Below, one piece after another: positions 55,254 through 63,233 of a DNA stretch of 64,000 nt. Source of the DNA: Lentimicrobiaceae bacterium. Its GTDB lineage: Bacteria; Bacteroidota; Bacteroidia; Bacteroidales; Lentimicrobiaceae. Both the position numbers and the translations under genes were made by a program. Position 1 is the stretch's first letter. The number at the start of each line of letters is the position of its first letter. The stretch lies in the NCBI GenBank assembly GCA_020636745.1, contig JACJXH010000001.1, positions 310,001 to 374,000 on the forward strand, given 5' to 3'. The notes beneath the pieces were generated by a model. It worked only from the letters and a program-made list of their open reading frames with translations. It was not told the origin of the DNA and did no database searches.

Positions 55254-55322
55254 ATGGCCGTCCGGAGTGGTTTAACAGAAAATCAGTTGGTTTAATTTTT
55301 TAATTTTTGAAATAAGCGAATT

Positions 55323-55736
55323 ATGTCAAAATCTAAAAACGGAAGTATTAAGGCGTTTGCTGCCAATATTACAAAAGAGCAATCTAAGGATACCGGACTT
55401 GCCATGATGTTGATTTTGCTGCTTGCAGGATTTTTGACAGGAAATATACTTTTCTATAAACTGTCATTACCTGTTTTACTTGTGGTTATGATCTTTCCCG
55501 GATGGTTTTACCCGTTGGCAATAGTTTGGTTTGGTTTTTCCCATCTTTTGGGAACTTTTATGTCACAACTGATTTTGTCGGTTGTTTTCACGTTCATTGT
55601 TGTACCGGTTGCATTAGTCAGAAGAGCTTTTGGCTACGATTCTCTTAAACTCAGGCAGTTTAAGAAAGGTACTGGCACTGTTATGAAAATTCGCAATCAT
55701 CTTTTTGCTGCTTCAGATATCGAAAAACCTTACTAA
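55323..55736 (+). CDS. SxtJ-family membrane protein
   Basis: A 137-residue protein with a polar N-terminus and three or four hydrophobic helices (about residues 25-45, 47-65 and 72-97), then a basic tail ending I-E-K-P-Y. Length, helix layout and the terminal K-P-Y match the SxtJ family, named after a gene of the saxitoxin cluster and found beside O-carbamoyltransferases. The function is not established. It is the first gene of a tight four-gene plus-strand cassette; 16 bp separate it from the next gene. Confidence 0.8.
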   Translation: MSKSKNGSIKAFAANITKEQSKDTGLAMMLILLLAGFLTGNILFYKLSLPVLLVVMIFPGWFYPLAIVWFGFSHLLGTFMSQLILSVVFTFIVVPVALVRRAFGYDSLKLRQFKKGTGTVMKIRNHLFAASDIEKPY

Positions 55737-55752
55737 CCGAAAAATTTGTATT

Positions 55753-55902
55753 ATGGAATTTATCAAAGACCTGTGGTCATTTTTACGAGTCAGAAAAAAA
55801 TTCTGGCTTCTTCCTGTAATATTGGTTTTACTATTGTTTGGAGTTTTGATTGTTTTAACCAGTGGTTCTGCAATTGCTCCTTTTATTTACACTCTTTTTT
55901 AA
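55753..55902 (+). CDS. DUF5989-family small membrane protein (SxtK-like)
   Basis: A 49-residue protein from the ATG at 55753; the frame opens at 55705 but that part overlaps the SxtJ gene and is not like the family. It has an amphipathic start M-E-F-I-K-D-L-W-S-F-L-R-V-R-K-K followed by one hydrophobic helix. This pattern is the DUF5989 family, which accompanies SxtJ and carbamoyltransferases in many bacteria. It lies 16 bp after SxtJ and 21 bp before the carbamoyltransferase. Role unknown; a membrane helper is likely. Confidence 0.8.
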   Translation: MEFIKDLWSFLRVRKKFWLLPVILVLLLFGVLIVLTSGSAIAPFIYTLF

Positions 55903-55923
55903 ATCAGTGCAAAACTAGTTTCT

Positions 55924-57792
55924 ATGTCAGAAGCAATTTTAGGAATTTCTGCCTATTATCACGATAGTGCAGCAGCTATAATCATCGATGGGAAAATCAT
56001 TGCGGCTGCCCACGAAGAGCGCTTTACCCGTAAAAAGCATGATCCCGGGTTTCCTTATCATGCGGCCAGGTATGTTATGGATGAAGCGGGCATTTCATAT
56101 AACGATTTAAAAGCTGTGGCATTTTATGATAAGCCCTATATTAAATTTGAGCGTTTGCTTGAAACTTATCATGCATTTGCGCCTAAGGGATTGTTGAGTT
56201 TTAAATCGGCTATTCCTGTCTGGATTAAAGAGAAACTCTTTATGAAGGATATGCTTAATAAGGAACTTGACCGTTTAGGCAGAACCAAAGGCCACAAAGT
56301 GCCGGTTTTGTTCCCAGAACATCATTTATCGCATGCTGCCAGTGCTTTTTATCCTTCACCATTTGACGATGCAGCCATTCTTACACTCGATGGAGTTGGA
56401 GAGTGGGCCACTGCCATAATTGGACATGGAAAAGGGAAAAATATTGAGATATTGCGTGAACTTCATTTCCCGCACTCTATTGGATTGCTTTATTCTGCAT
56501 TTACTTACTACTGTGGGTTTAAAGTTAATAGCGGTGAATACAAATTAATGGGCCTGGCTCCTTATGGCAATCCTGATTCGTCTGAAACGCACGAGTTTAA
56601 AAGAATTATTCTTGACAAACTTGTTGACATCAGAGAGGATGGTTCTGTTTTACTCAATATGGAGTATTTTGATTATGCCACAGGGCTTACAATGACCAAT
56701 AACCGTAAATGGGAAGCTTTATTTGGTATACCACCGCGCCCTGAAGAAGTGCTGTTAACACAGCCATATATGAATATGGCACTGGCTATTCAGCAGGTAA
56801 CTGAGGAAGTTATGATAAAAATGGCCAATACAGCCAAAGAGCTTACCGGAAGTAAAAATCTGGTTATGGCCGGAGGTGTGGCGCTCAATAGTGTGGCCAA
56901 CGGGAAACTATTGGCCAGTGGTTTATTTGACGATGTATGGGTTCAGCCTGCCTCTGGTGATGCGGGTGGTGCTCTTGGAGCTGCACTGGCTGCCTGGCAC
57001 ATATGGGCTGGCAAGGAGAGAACGCCCGAAACCGATCCTGATGCTATGCAGGGCGCATACCTGGGCCCCGAATTTTCAGGCCTCGATATTGAACGCACTG
57101 CCCGTAAATACAATGCGAAATTTGAGCATTACGAAAATTTTGATGAATTATCAGCCAGAGTTGCCGGGCATATTGCCGATGGGAAAGTTATTGGCTGGTT
57201 TCAGGGCCGAATGGAGTATGGCCCGCGTGCTCTTGGCAACCGGTCGATTATTGGTGATGCCAGAAGCCCTGATATGCAGAAGAAAATGAATCTGAAAATT
57301 AAATACCGTGAAGGGTTCAGACCATTTGCCCCCACTGTGCTTGAAGAAGATGTTTCAGCATTCTTTGAACTCGACAGACCTTCGCCATACATGTTGCTTG
57401 TCGTTCCGGTAGTTGAAAGCCGCCGCATTCCGCTTCCTGAAGGCTATCACAATCAGAATCTCTCTGAGAGGCTGTATTTTTTAAGATCTGATGTGCCTGC
57501 AATTACACATGTTGACTACTCTGCACGTTTGCAAAGTGTTTCCAAAAAAGTGAATCCACGCTACTGGCAGGTTATTAACGATTTTAAAAAACAAACCGGA
57601 TACGGCATTATCGTTAATACCAGTTTTAATGTCAGAGGTGAACCCATTGTTTGTACTCCTGATGATGGCTACCGCTGCTTTATGAGAACTGAAATTGACT
57701 ATCTGGTTATGGGTAATTATATTTTTGATAAAAAGCAGCAACAGGATCTCAGAAATGATGTTAACTGGAAAGAAGAGTTTAAACTAGATTGA
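55924..57792 (+). CDS. O-carbamoyltransferase (NodU/CmcH/SxtI family)
   Basis: A 622-residue enzyme. The N-terminal Kae1-like domain starts G-I-S-A-Y-Y-H-D-S-A-A-A and has E-E-R-F-T-R-K-K-H, the metal-site motif H133-H-L-S-H137, and V-M-A-G-G-V-A-L-N-S-V-A-N-G-K for nucleotide binding; the C-terminal YrdC-like part has G-R-M-E-Y-G-P-R-A-L-G-N-R-S-I. Such enzymes use carbamoyl phosphate and ATP to form carbamoyl-adenylate and carbamoylate a hydroxyl, for example on sugars of Nod factors, antibiotics or saxitoxin. In this neighbourhood the natural acceptor is a polysaccharide sugar or precursor, by inference. Its stop lies 6 bp before the ATG of the next gene. Confidence 0.94.
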   Translation: MSEAILGISAYYHDSAAAIIIDGKIIAAAHEERFTRKKHDPGFPYHAARYVMDEAGISYNDLKAVAFYDKPYIKFERLLETYHAFAPKGLLSFKSAIPVWIKEKLFMKDMLNKELDRLGRTKGHKVPVLFPEHHLSHAASAFYPSPFDDAAILTLDGVGEWATAIIGHGKGKNIEILRELHFPHSIGLLYSAFTYYCGFKVNSGEYKLMGLAPYGNPDSSETHEFKRIILDKLVDIREDGSVLLNMEYFDYATGLTMTNNRKWEALFGIPPRPEEVLLTQPYMNMALAIQQVTEEVMIKMANTAKELTGSKNLVMAGGVALNSVANGKLLASGLFDDVWVQPASGDAGGALGAALAAWHIWAGKERTPETDPDAMQGAYLGPEFSGLDIERTARKYNAKFEHYENFDELSARVAGHIADGKVIGWFQGRMEYGPRALGNRSIIGDARSPDMQKKMNLKIKYREGFRPFAPTVLEEDVSAFFELDRPSPYMLLVVPVVESRRIPLPEGYHNQNLSERLYFLRSDVPAITHVDYSARLQSVSKKVNPRYWQVINDFKKQTGYGIIVNTSFNVRGEPIVCTPDDGYRCFMRTEIDYLVMGNYIFDKKQQQDLRNDVNWKEEFKLD

Positions 57793-57797
57793 TTCTG

Positions 57798-59252
57798 ATG
57801 GAAAATAAAAACAATTCCCGGATATATATTGTGGCCGGCTCATTATTTGTGGCCATAGGTCTCATTGTTAATCCTTTTGTGCTTCAATTTGTCAGAGGGG
57901 GGGCTTTTTCAACTTCAGTGCTGGTCGTCTTATTGATGATCAGTCTGCTGATGGTTGTTTCCGGTATTGTTCTTATTCGGAAAAAGAACGGGTTTTTGTC
58001 ATGGGCAGGTAAAAAATACCATGATATGGCTGTGATTGTGTTTAATATGATTGTTCTTTTCCTGGTCATTAATGCAGTGGCAGCTTTCTTTGTTAAAAAA
58101 ACGCAGGAAATAAAGGCAGACACCTCCTATTTTTATGCTCCTCAGGATTTACTCATTGATTCTATCGGCTTTTTAAGAAATATTTATCCGGACAAGTCCG
58201 ATGAGGATATCAAAGAGTTGCTTCTTCTTACCAGCCCCTATGCTAATCATCCGGTTTTAGAATATATGGAGCGTGTGCAGGAGTCAAAACATTATAATGT
58301 TGGTTATGAGGGAGTAAGATTTGATCAGGAAGTTACGCCTCGAAATGTCAGGGAGAAAATCAATGGGGCAGTTTGGGTCTTCGGGGGATCTACCACATTT
58401 GGACAAGGTGTAAGCGATAATGAAACTATTACTGCCTTTCTCAATAAAATTGACTCATCCGGAACATACATCAATTTTGGTGTACATGCATATCACCAGT
58501 CCAATGAAATTGATAAAATGCTCCTTCTGTTGCGCAAAGGCTACCAGCCCTCTGCAGTTGTTTTTATTGACGGATTAAATGATTTAATCCGTATGGTTGA
58601 AACCAATTTTCACCCTCTTGAAACTCCAGCTTTAGCTAAAAGTGCCTATACCAGCGACTACAATATAGCCACTCGCGTAAAAGAAACCTCTTTTCTTCGA
58701 AAGCTGCCCGTTGTAAAATTGCTTTGGTCTGTTTTAAATGAAAATGACGAAAATAATGTAGCGACAGAAGTTTCATGGACGAGATATGACAATGTGTATG
58801 ATGCTGAAAATCTATACAATAAAGATCCCAAAAACCATTTTGCACAAATGTTGCTCCGAAGTCCGTATAATGAAGTCGATTCTGCCGGTTTAAATTATAT
58901 GGTTTGGAAACTCGATGAAATGTACAAGGCAAATAACCAGTTTCTGAAAAAAATAAGCGAGGCATATGGGTTTAAAGCATTTGTGTTTTACCAGCCGTTG
59001 GGAGTTTTATCTGACAATAATCCTTTCTGGAAAAACCATGCTGCCCGTAAAGAAACACCATTATTCCGTAATTTTAATGCTGTCGCCCCTGTAATTCAAT
59101 CATATATTAGAGAGGGGAGATATGATTTATTCTATGATATTTCAGATGTGCAGCGTATCTGTCCTGATTGTTATGTTGATCTTACTCATTACAATCCTCA
59201 GTTGAACAAGCTGATTGCTGATTCTATTTATCAGAAGCTGCAAAATAAATAG
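57798..59252 (+). CDS. Membrane-anchored SGNH-hydrolase-like protein
   Basis: About 484 residues from the ATG at 57798; an in-frame TTG at 57789 overlaps the previous stop codon and is not needed. Three hydrophobic helices lie within the first 105 residues. The rest is a periplasmic SGNH/GDSL-like domain with G-G-S198-T as block I, G-V-H-A-Y in block II, F-I-D-G-L-N261-D in block III, and D461-L-T-H464 as the D-x-x-H pair. The catalytic set appears complete. SGNH proteins in polysaccharide clusters act as O-acetyl esterases or acetyltransferases; either is possible. It ends the SxtJ cassette. Confidence 0.82.
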   Translation: MENKNNSRIYIVAGSLFVAIGLIVNPFVLQFVRGGAFSTSVLVVLLMISLLMVVSGIVLIRKKNGFLSWAGKKYHDMAVIVFNMIVLFLVINAVAAFFVKKTQEIKADTSYFYAPQDLLIDSIGFLRNIYPDKSDEDIKELLLLTSPYANHPVLEYMERVQESKHYNVGYEGVRFDQEVTPRNVREKINGAVWVFGGSTTFGQGVSDNETITAFLNKIDSSGTYINFGVHAYHQSNEIDKMLLLLRKGYQPSAVVFIDGLNDLIRMVETNFHPLETPALAKSAYTSDYNIATRVKETSFLRKLPVVKLLWSVLNENDENNVATEVSWTRYDNVYDAENLYNKDPKNHFAQMLLRSPYNEVDSAGLNYMVWKLDEMYKANNQFLKKISEAYGFKAFVFYQPLGVLSDNNPFWKNHAARKETPLFRNFNAVAPVIQSYIREGRYDLFYDISDVQRICPDCYVDLTHYNPQLNKLIADSIYQKLQNK

Positions 59253-59307
59253 CCTTCAAATAACAGCTTCATTCATTAATAGTTGTGACTTTCGGGCTTG
59301 GTGTCTG

Positions 59308-60351
59308 TTAGCAGGTTTGCCTGTATTTTAAAAAGAAATGTTTATACTTGTCGACCAGCTCAGGGTATCTGATTGACCATTGCCTGATGAGTTCATGGTA
59401 AATTTCATGGTTATGGACTTTTTTTCCGGCCATAACATCTTTATAAATATTGCTGTACTTACTTTTAAACCTGAACAAACTGTCGTCTTCTCTGGTTGAA
59501 GTGCCTCCTCCAATAGTAAGTATAGATTTTCCCATGCTAATTGATTGGTTTATAGCTCCCTGATATAAAAGGTCATTAATACGATAACTTTGATAGGAAA
59601 TGTCGCTTCCTGCCAGATGCATTGTACCTTTGTCGCCATAATGCATAAATAAATTACTGGCTACAATTTTGTCCTCAAATACAATATGAATCAGTAAAGC
59701 ATGGTCTGATAATAAATTCTTAACGCTGTAAAAATACTCTTTATCGAAAAGGTAATAAGCATCCATATTTAATCGTTCGGCGGTCAATTCATATAGCCTG
59801 ATGAATTCATCTATATGGTCCATCTTATTGTCAACGAATATTTTAAGATCATTTTTAAGCGCTTTGGCAATATTTTGTCGGGCTTGCTTGTCAGGAATGG
59901 TATAACCGGGTACGGTGGGAACATAAACGTTACGGCGCACAGGAAAGTAACTTGCATCACGCCTGAAATGGTTGAGAAGCGGGTGCTCCCGAATAAACTC
60001 AGCCACTACATTTTGCTCTTCAAACCACTTATCAACAGCTCTGTTAAATTGTGCTGCAACGGATTCGGGAATATCACATGAACTGGTAATAACACCTCCA
60101 TAACCGTAAGCACTCTGCACGTCATAATAGTTGTTATGCAGCGAATATTCTTTAATCTGATGCATGAAAAACGGGTAAACAAAATAATACCCGTCAATTT
60201 CAGCAACAATGCATTTAGGAGTGGCTTGCTCGTGCTTTTGCCAGCTTAAATACCATTGGGGCAGGAAGTTTATATCACTGTTTTTTGCCGGTATGTGTGA
60301 CAAGCCGTCAGTCCATCCTGAATCAAGTGCGTCAAAGACTTCAAAATTCAT
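59308..60351 (-). CDS. FemAB/GNAT-like acyltransferase
   Basis: A 347-residue protein with the two-domain GNAT layout of the FemAB-like / 'acetyltransferase involved in cellulose biosynthesis, CelD/BioF2' family: F-L-P-Q-W-Y-L-S-W-Q near the N-terminus, A-Y-G-Y-G-G-V, the R-Q-N-I-A-K-A-L-K-N-D-L-K region, A-E-R-L-N-M-D-A-Y-Y, and the late strand A-S-N-L-F-M-H-Y-G-D-K-G-T-M-H-L followed by N-D-L-L-Y-Q-G-A-I. Such proteins transfer acyl or aminoacyl groups to amines. It starts 4 bp after the perosamine-synthase-like gene, so acylation of the amino sugar is a plausible inference. Confidence 0.78.
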   Translation of the reverse strand: MNFEVFDALDSGWTDGLSHIPAKNSDINFLPQWYLSWQKHEQATPKCIVAEIDGYYFVYPFFMHQIKEYSLHNNYYDVQSAYGYGGVITSSCDIPESVAAQFNRAVDKWFEEQNVVAEFIREHPLLNHFRRDASYFPVRRNVYVPTVPGYTIPDKQARQNIAKALKNDLKIFVDNKMDHIDEFIRLYELTAERLNMDAYYLFDKEYFYSVKNLLSDHALLIHIVFEDKIVASNLFMHYGDKGTMHLAGSDISYQSYRINDLLYQGAINQSISMGKSILTIGGGTSTREDDSLFRFKSKYSNIYKDVMAGKKVHNHEIYHELIRQWSIRYPELVDKYKHFFLKYRQTC

Positions 60352-60355
60352 GCAG

Positions 60356-61450
60356 TTATTTTTGAAGGTATGTCCTGATTAAATTGCAGATTTCCTCAAC
60401 ATTTTCCCGTGTAAGGTCTGGGTAGCTGGGTAGATTTATTCCACGCCATCCCAGACTTTCGGCGACCTTAAACTGACTGTAATTGTTGCTGTACATCGGC
60501 ATTGTATGAACCGGGTGAAAGGCTGGTCTTGTTTCAACGCCATTGTCTCTCAGGAAGTTTCGCAACTCAACCTGCTCCTCGTTGGATTCAGTCAGAATTG
60601 AATACATCCAGTAGGTGTGAACTACATCTCCAACAGGATGGTGAGGAGTGACAGGCAAACCGCTGAGCAATTCATTATACCATTGCGCAATTTGCATTTT
60701 TTTGGCAATCAGCTCATCGGCCCGTTCTAGTTGTGCCAACCCAATAGCAGCTGCTATATTGGTCATGCGATAATTAAAACCTACAACTTCATGCCAGTAT
60801 TCACGATATCTGGCAAGACCTTGACCTTTATAAAGATACGCGCGGTCGAAAATGGTTTTATTATTGGTTACAACCATGCCGCCCTCTCCTGTAGTGATGG
60901 TCTTATTTCCGAAAAAGCTGAAAATGCTGACATCGCCGAATGAACCGGTGTATCTTCCCTTATATTTTGAGCCAAAGGCTTCAGCCGCATCTTCGATAAG
61001 AAACAGGTCGTGTTCCCTGGCAATTTCTTGTAAAGTATCCATTTCGCATGGATGGCCATAGATATGCACAGCCATTATTGCCTTTGTTCTTGGGGTGATT
61101 TTTTTAATTACATCTGAAGGATCAATTTGCCATGTGTCGGGCAATGAATCTACAAATACCGGCTTGGCACCACAGTAAACAATCGCATTGGCTGATGCTA
61201 CATAAGTAAATGTTGGCACAATTACTTCGTCATCGTGTCCGATTCCTAAGGCTACAAGTGCAAGATGAAGCGCCACAGTTGCATTACACGTACCTGTTGC
61301 ATACTCAACTCCAATGTATTTGGCAAAGTCATTCTCAAATTGTTTGACATATTTCCCTTGCCACGATAACCAATTGGTGTCGAGACAATCGTTTACATAG
61401 AGTTTTTCATTTCCTTTCAGTGAAGGCTGATAAACGGGGTATTTGTACAT
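60356..61450 (-). CDS. DegT/DnrJ/EryC1-family aminotransferase, GDP-perosamine synthase-like
   Basis: A 364-residue PLP enzyme. It matches what I remember of Vibrio cholerae RfbE closely from the first residues (Y-P-V-Y-Q-P-S-L-K-G-N-E) through T-Y-V-A-S-A-N, H-I-Y-G-H-P-C, L-I-E-D-A-A-E-A-F-G, and the PLP-lysine segment S-F-F-G-N-K183-T-I-T-T-G-E-G-G, to N-Y-R-M-T-N and R-G-I-N-L-P-S-Y-P. RfbE aminates GDP-4-keto-6-deoxymannose, the product of the Gmd encoded at 25.6 kb, to GDP-perosamine. Other 4-keto sugar aminotransferases of this superfamily remain possible, so the substrate is inferred. It is followed after 4 bp by the acyltransferase. Confidence 0.88.
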   Translation of the reverse strand: MYKYPVYQPSLKGNEKLYVNDCLDTNWLSWQGKYVKQFENDFAKYIGVEYATGTCNATVALHLALVALGIGHDDEVIVPTFTYVASANAIVYCGAKPVFVDSLPDTWQIDPSDVIKKITPRTKAIMAVHIYGHPCEMDTLQEIAREHDLFLIEDAAEAFGSKYKGRYTGSFGDVSIFSFFGNKTITTGEGGMVVTNNKTIFDRAYLYKGQGLARYREYWHEVVGFNYRMTNIAAAIGLAQLERADELIAKKMQIAQWYNELLSGLPVTPHHPVGDVVHTYWMYSILTESNEEQVELRNFLRDNGVETRPAFHPVHTMPMYSNNYSQFKVAESLGWRGINLPSYPDLTRENVEEICNLIRTYLQK

Positions 61451-61709
61451 GAGCTTGAGTTTCCGGTTATTATTGATGCTTTAAACAAATAATATTCTAA
61501 ATGGTTTCCCTTCTTCAGGTTCTTTTGACAATTTTTGCAGTATCTTATCTGCGCACGTTCAGAAGATTATCAAAAGATGTCAAAGTTTAGCGCTTTTTTC
61601 TGCTGATTTAATTCAATCATTGTCTTTTGCTCTCATCCCGGTTCGGTAAATTCAAGCTAAAAACAAGGACATTAAGTAAATTCCTCGTTAATTCTGGATG
61701 ATTTTTAAT

Positions 61710-63074
61710 TTATTTTCCCCAAATTCCCTTGTCATTTTTATGAATAATCTTAAAATACTGAATGGGGGCAAGTATACTTCCGGGGAAAAGGCAAACACAG
61801 GTGGCCAGGATAACACCAGCAGTTCCGAGACCTAAATTTTTCGCAAAATAGATGGAAACCGGAATATTTACTGCTGCTGCAATGATTGAGCTATACAACT
61901 GAAGCCTGATTTTTCCGGTTCCGTTTATAAAGTAAACATAAACGTTATTCCATGTGCTGATAAGGATAAACAGTCCCATAAAGATGGTTAGTAAAATCGG
62001 TATCTCTATCTCATCTCCAACCCAAATATGATAAAACGGGCCGGAAATCAGAATCATCAATATAACACCGGCTAAAATCAGTAACCAGAATTTGGTAAGT
62101 TTTGTGGTAATATTTCTTATCCAGGGAATGTCATTTTTAACATAAGCCTGTGTATATGCCGACCATAAAGGGTTCATGATAATGGCAAATACCATGGTGA
62201 TTGAGTTAAAGTACTTATAAGCAATGTTGTATGCCGGTACATGTTCAGGGCCAAGGGCCTGGGTTATAATCATGTTATCGGTGGCAAAAATGATCAACAC
62301 TGCAATTTGAATGATAAAAAACTGAATCCCGATACCGGTAAGTTCTTTAAACTGGCTCATTTTAACATAAGAAAGTGCAGGCCGGTAATCTTTGTAATCT
62401 CTGCCAAAAAAGATAACAGAAGCGACTACCAGCACCAGTACAGGTGTTGCAGTTACAGCAAGTGCCAGGTACATGAGTGAGCCTTGCGTAGTCAGTGTTA
62501 AAATATAAATGACAATGAGCGACAGTACATTAGATATTGGGTCAAATGTATTGCTGATGGCCGGGCGTTGATCGGCTGTAATAATGACGGCTAATAGCTT
62601 AAGTACGAATCTTACTATAAATAGAGTGAAAACATAAACAATCAGTGTTTGAAGATTTTGCGCGTTTTCTAAAGGAACATTAAATATTGTGTTCCAGTTT
62701 ACGAAAAAACTAGCTGCAATAAAGATGACCCATATGGTTCCAAATATAATGGTGAGCCCAAAGTATGTTGTACTAACATATGAACGTGCCAGCTCTTTAT
62801 TGTTCAATGCCAGTGCTTCAGCAAATTTATTGCGGAGCCCGTTGCCTAATCCGATATCAAAAAAGCCAAACCAGGCAACCACTGAACTCAAAGTTAACCA
62901 GATGCCATAATCGGTAGCTCCCAGATAATGAAGAGTTAATGGAACAAGCAGAAAACTAATAATAATGCTTCCTCCTTTAATAAAGAAGGAATAGAGAATA
63001 TTCCTTTTAATGTTTTGACTGCGTTCGTGCCCCCTGTTGAGTATTTCATTAAGCCAGCTAACGGGGTTTTTCAT
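61710..63074 (-). CDS. wzx: Wzx-type polysaccharide flippase (second)
   Basis: A 454-residue protein with about twelve to fourteen hydrophobic helices. The N-terminus is K-R-N-I-L-Y-S-F-F-I-K-G-G-S-I, followed by L-T-L-H-Y-L-G-A-T-D-Y-G-I-W and F-F-D-I-G-L-G-N-G-L-R-N, the typical helix 1-2 signatures of the RfbX/PST flippase family. It differs clearly from the flippase at 52.1-53.6 kb in sequence. A gap of 259 bp separates it from the aminotransferase gene, so the two may have separate promoters. Confidence 0.9.
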   Translation of the reverse strand: MKNPVSWLNEILNRGHERSQNIKRNILYSFFIKGGSIIISFLLVPLTLHYLGATDYGIWLTLSSVVAWFGFFDIGLGNGLRNKFAEALALNNKELARSYVSTTYFGLTIIFGTIWVIFIAASFFVNWNTIFNVPLENAQNLQTLIVYVFTLFIVRFVLKLLAVIITADQRPAISNTFDPISNVLSLIVIYILTLTTQGSLMYLALAVTATPVLVLVVASVIFFGRDYKDYRPALSYVKMSQFKELTGIGIQFFIIQIAVLIIFATDNMIITQALGPEHVPAYNIAYKYFNSITMVFAIIMNPLWSAYTQAYVKNDIPWIRNITTKLTKFWLLILAGVILMILISGPFYHIWVGDEIEIPILLTIFMGLFILISTWNNVYVYFINGTGKIRLQLYSSIIAAAVNIPVSIYFAKNLGLGTAGVILATCVCLFPGSILAPIQYFKIIHKNDKGIWGK

Positions 63075-63170
63075 ATGACAGGTTTAGAGACTTTAAAGTA
63101 TTGGCTGTTAATGCGCAATTAACGCTCCGAAGGCCTGAATTGTTCAGCAATTTACAACTTCAGGAACAAT

Positions 63171-63215
63171 AAAAAAATGGCCGGAAAAGAGTGTGAAATT
63201 ATCTTTTCCGGCCAT
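63171..63215 (-). terminator. Rho-independent terminator of the aldehyde dehydrogenase gene
   Basis: A perfect 14-bp stem, ATGGCCGGAAAAGA (63177-63190) with TCTTTTCCGGCCAT (63202-63215); on the minus strand seven T residues follow. It starts 18 bp past the stop codon. Confidence 0.93.
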
Positions 63216-63233
63216 GCTGATTGCTGAAATAGC

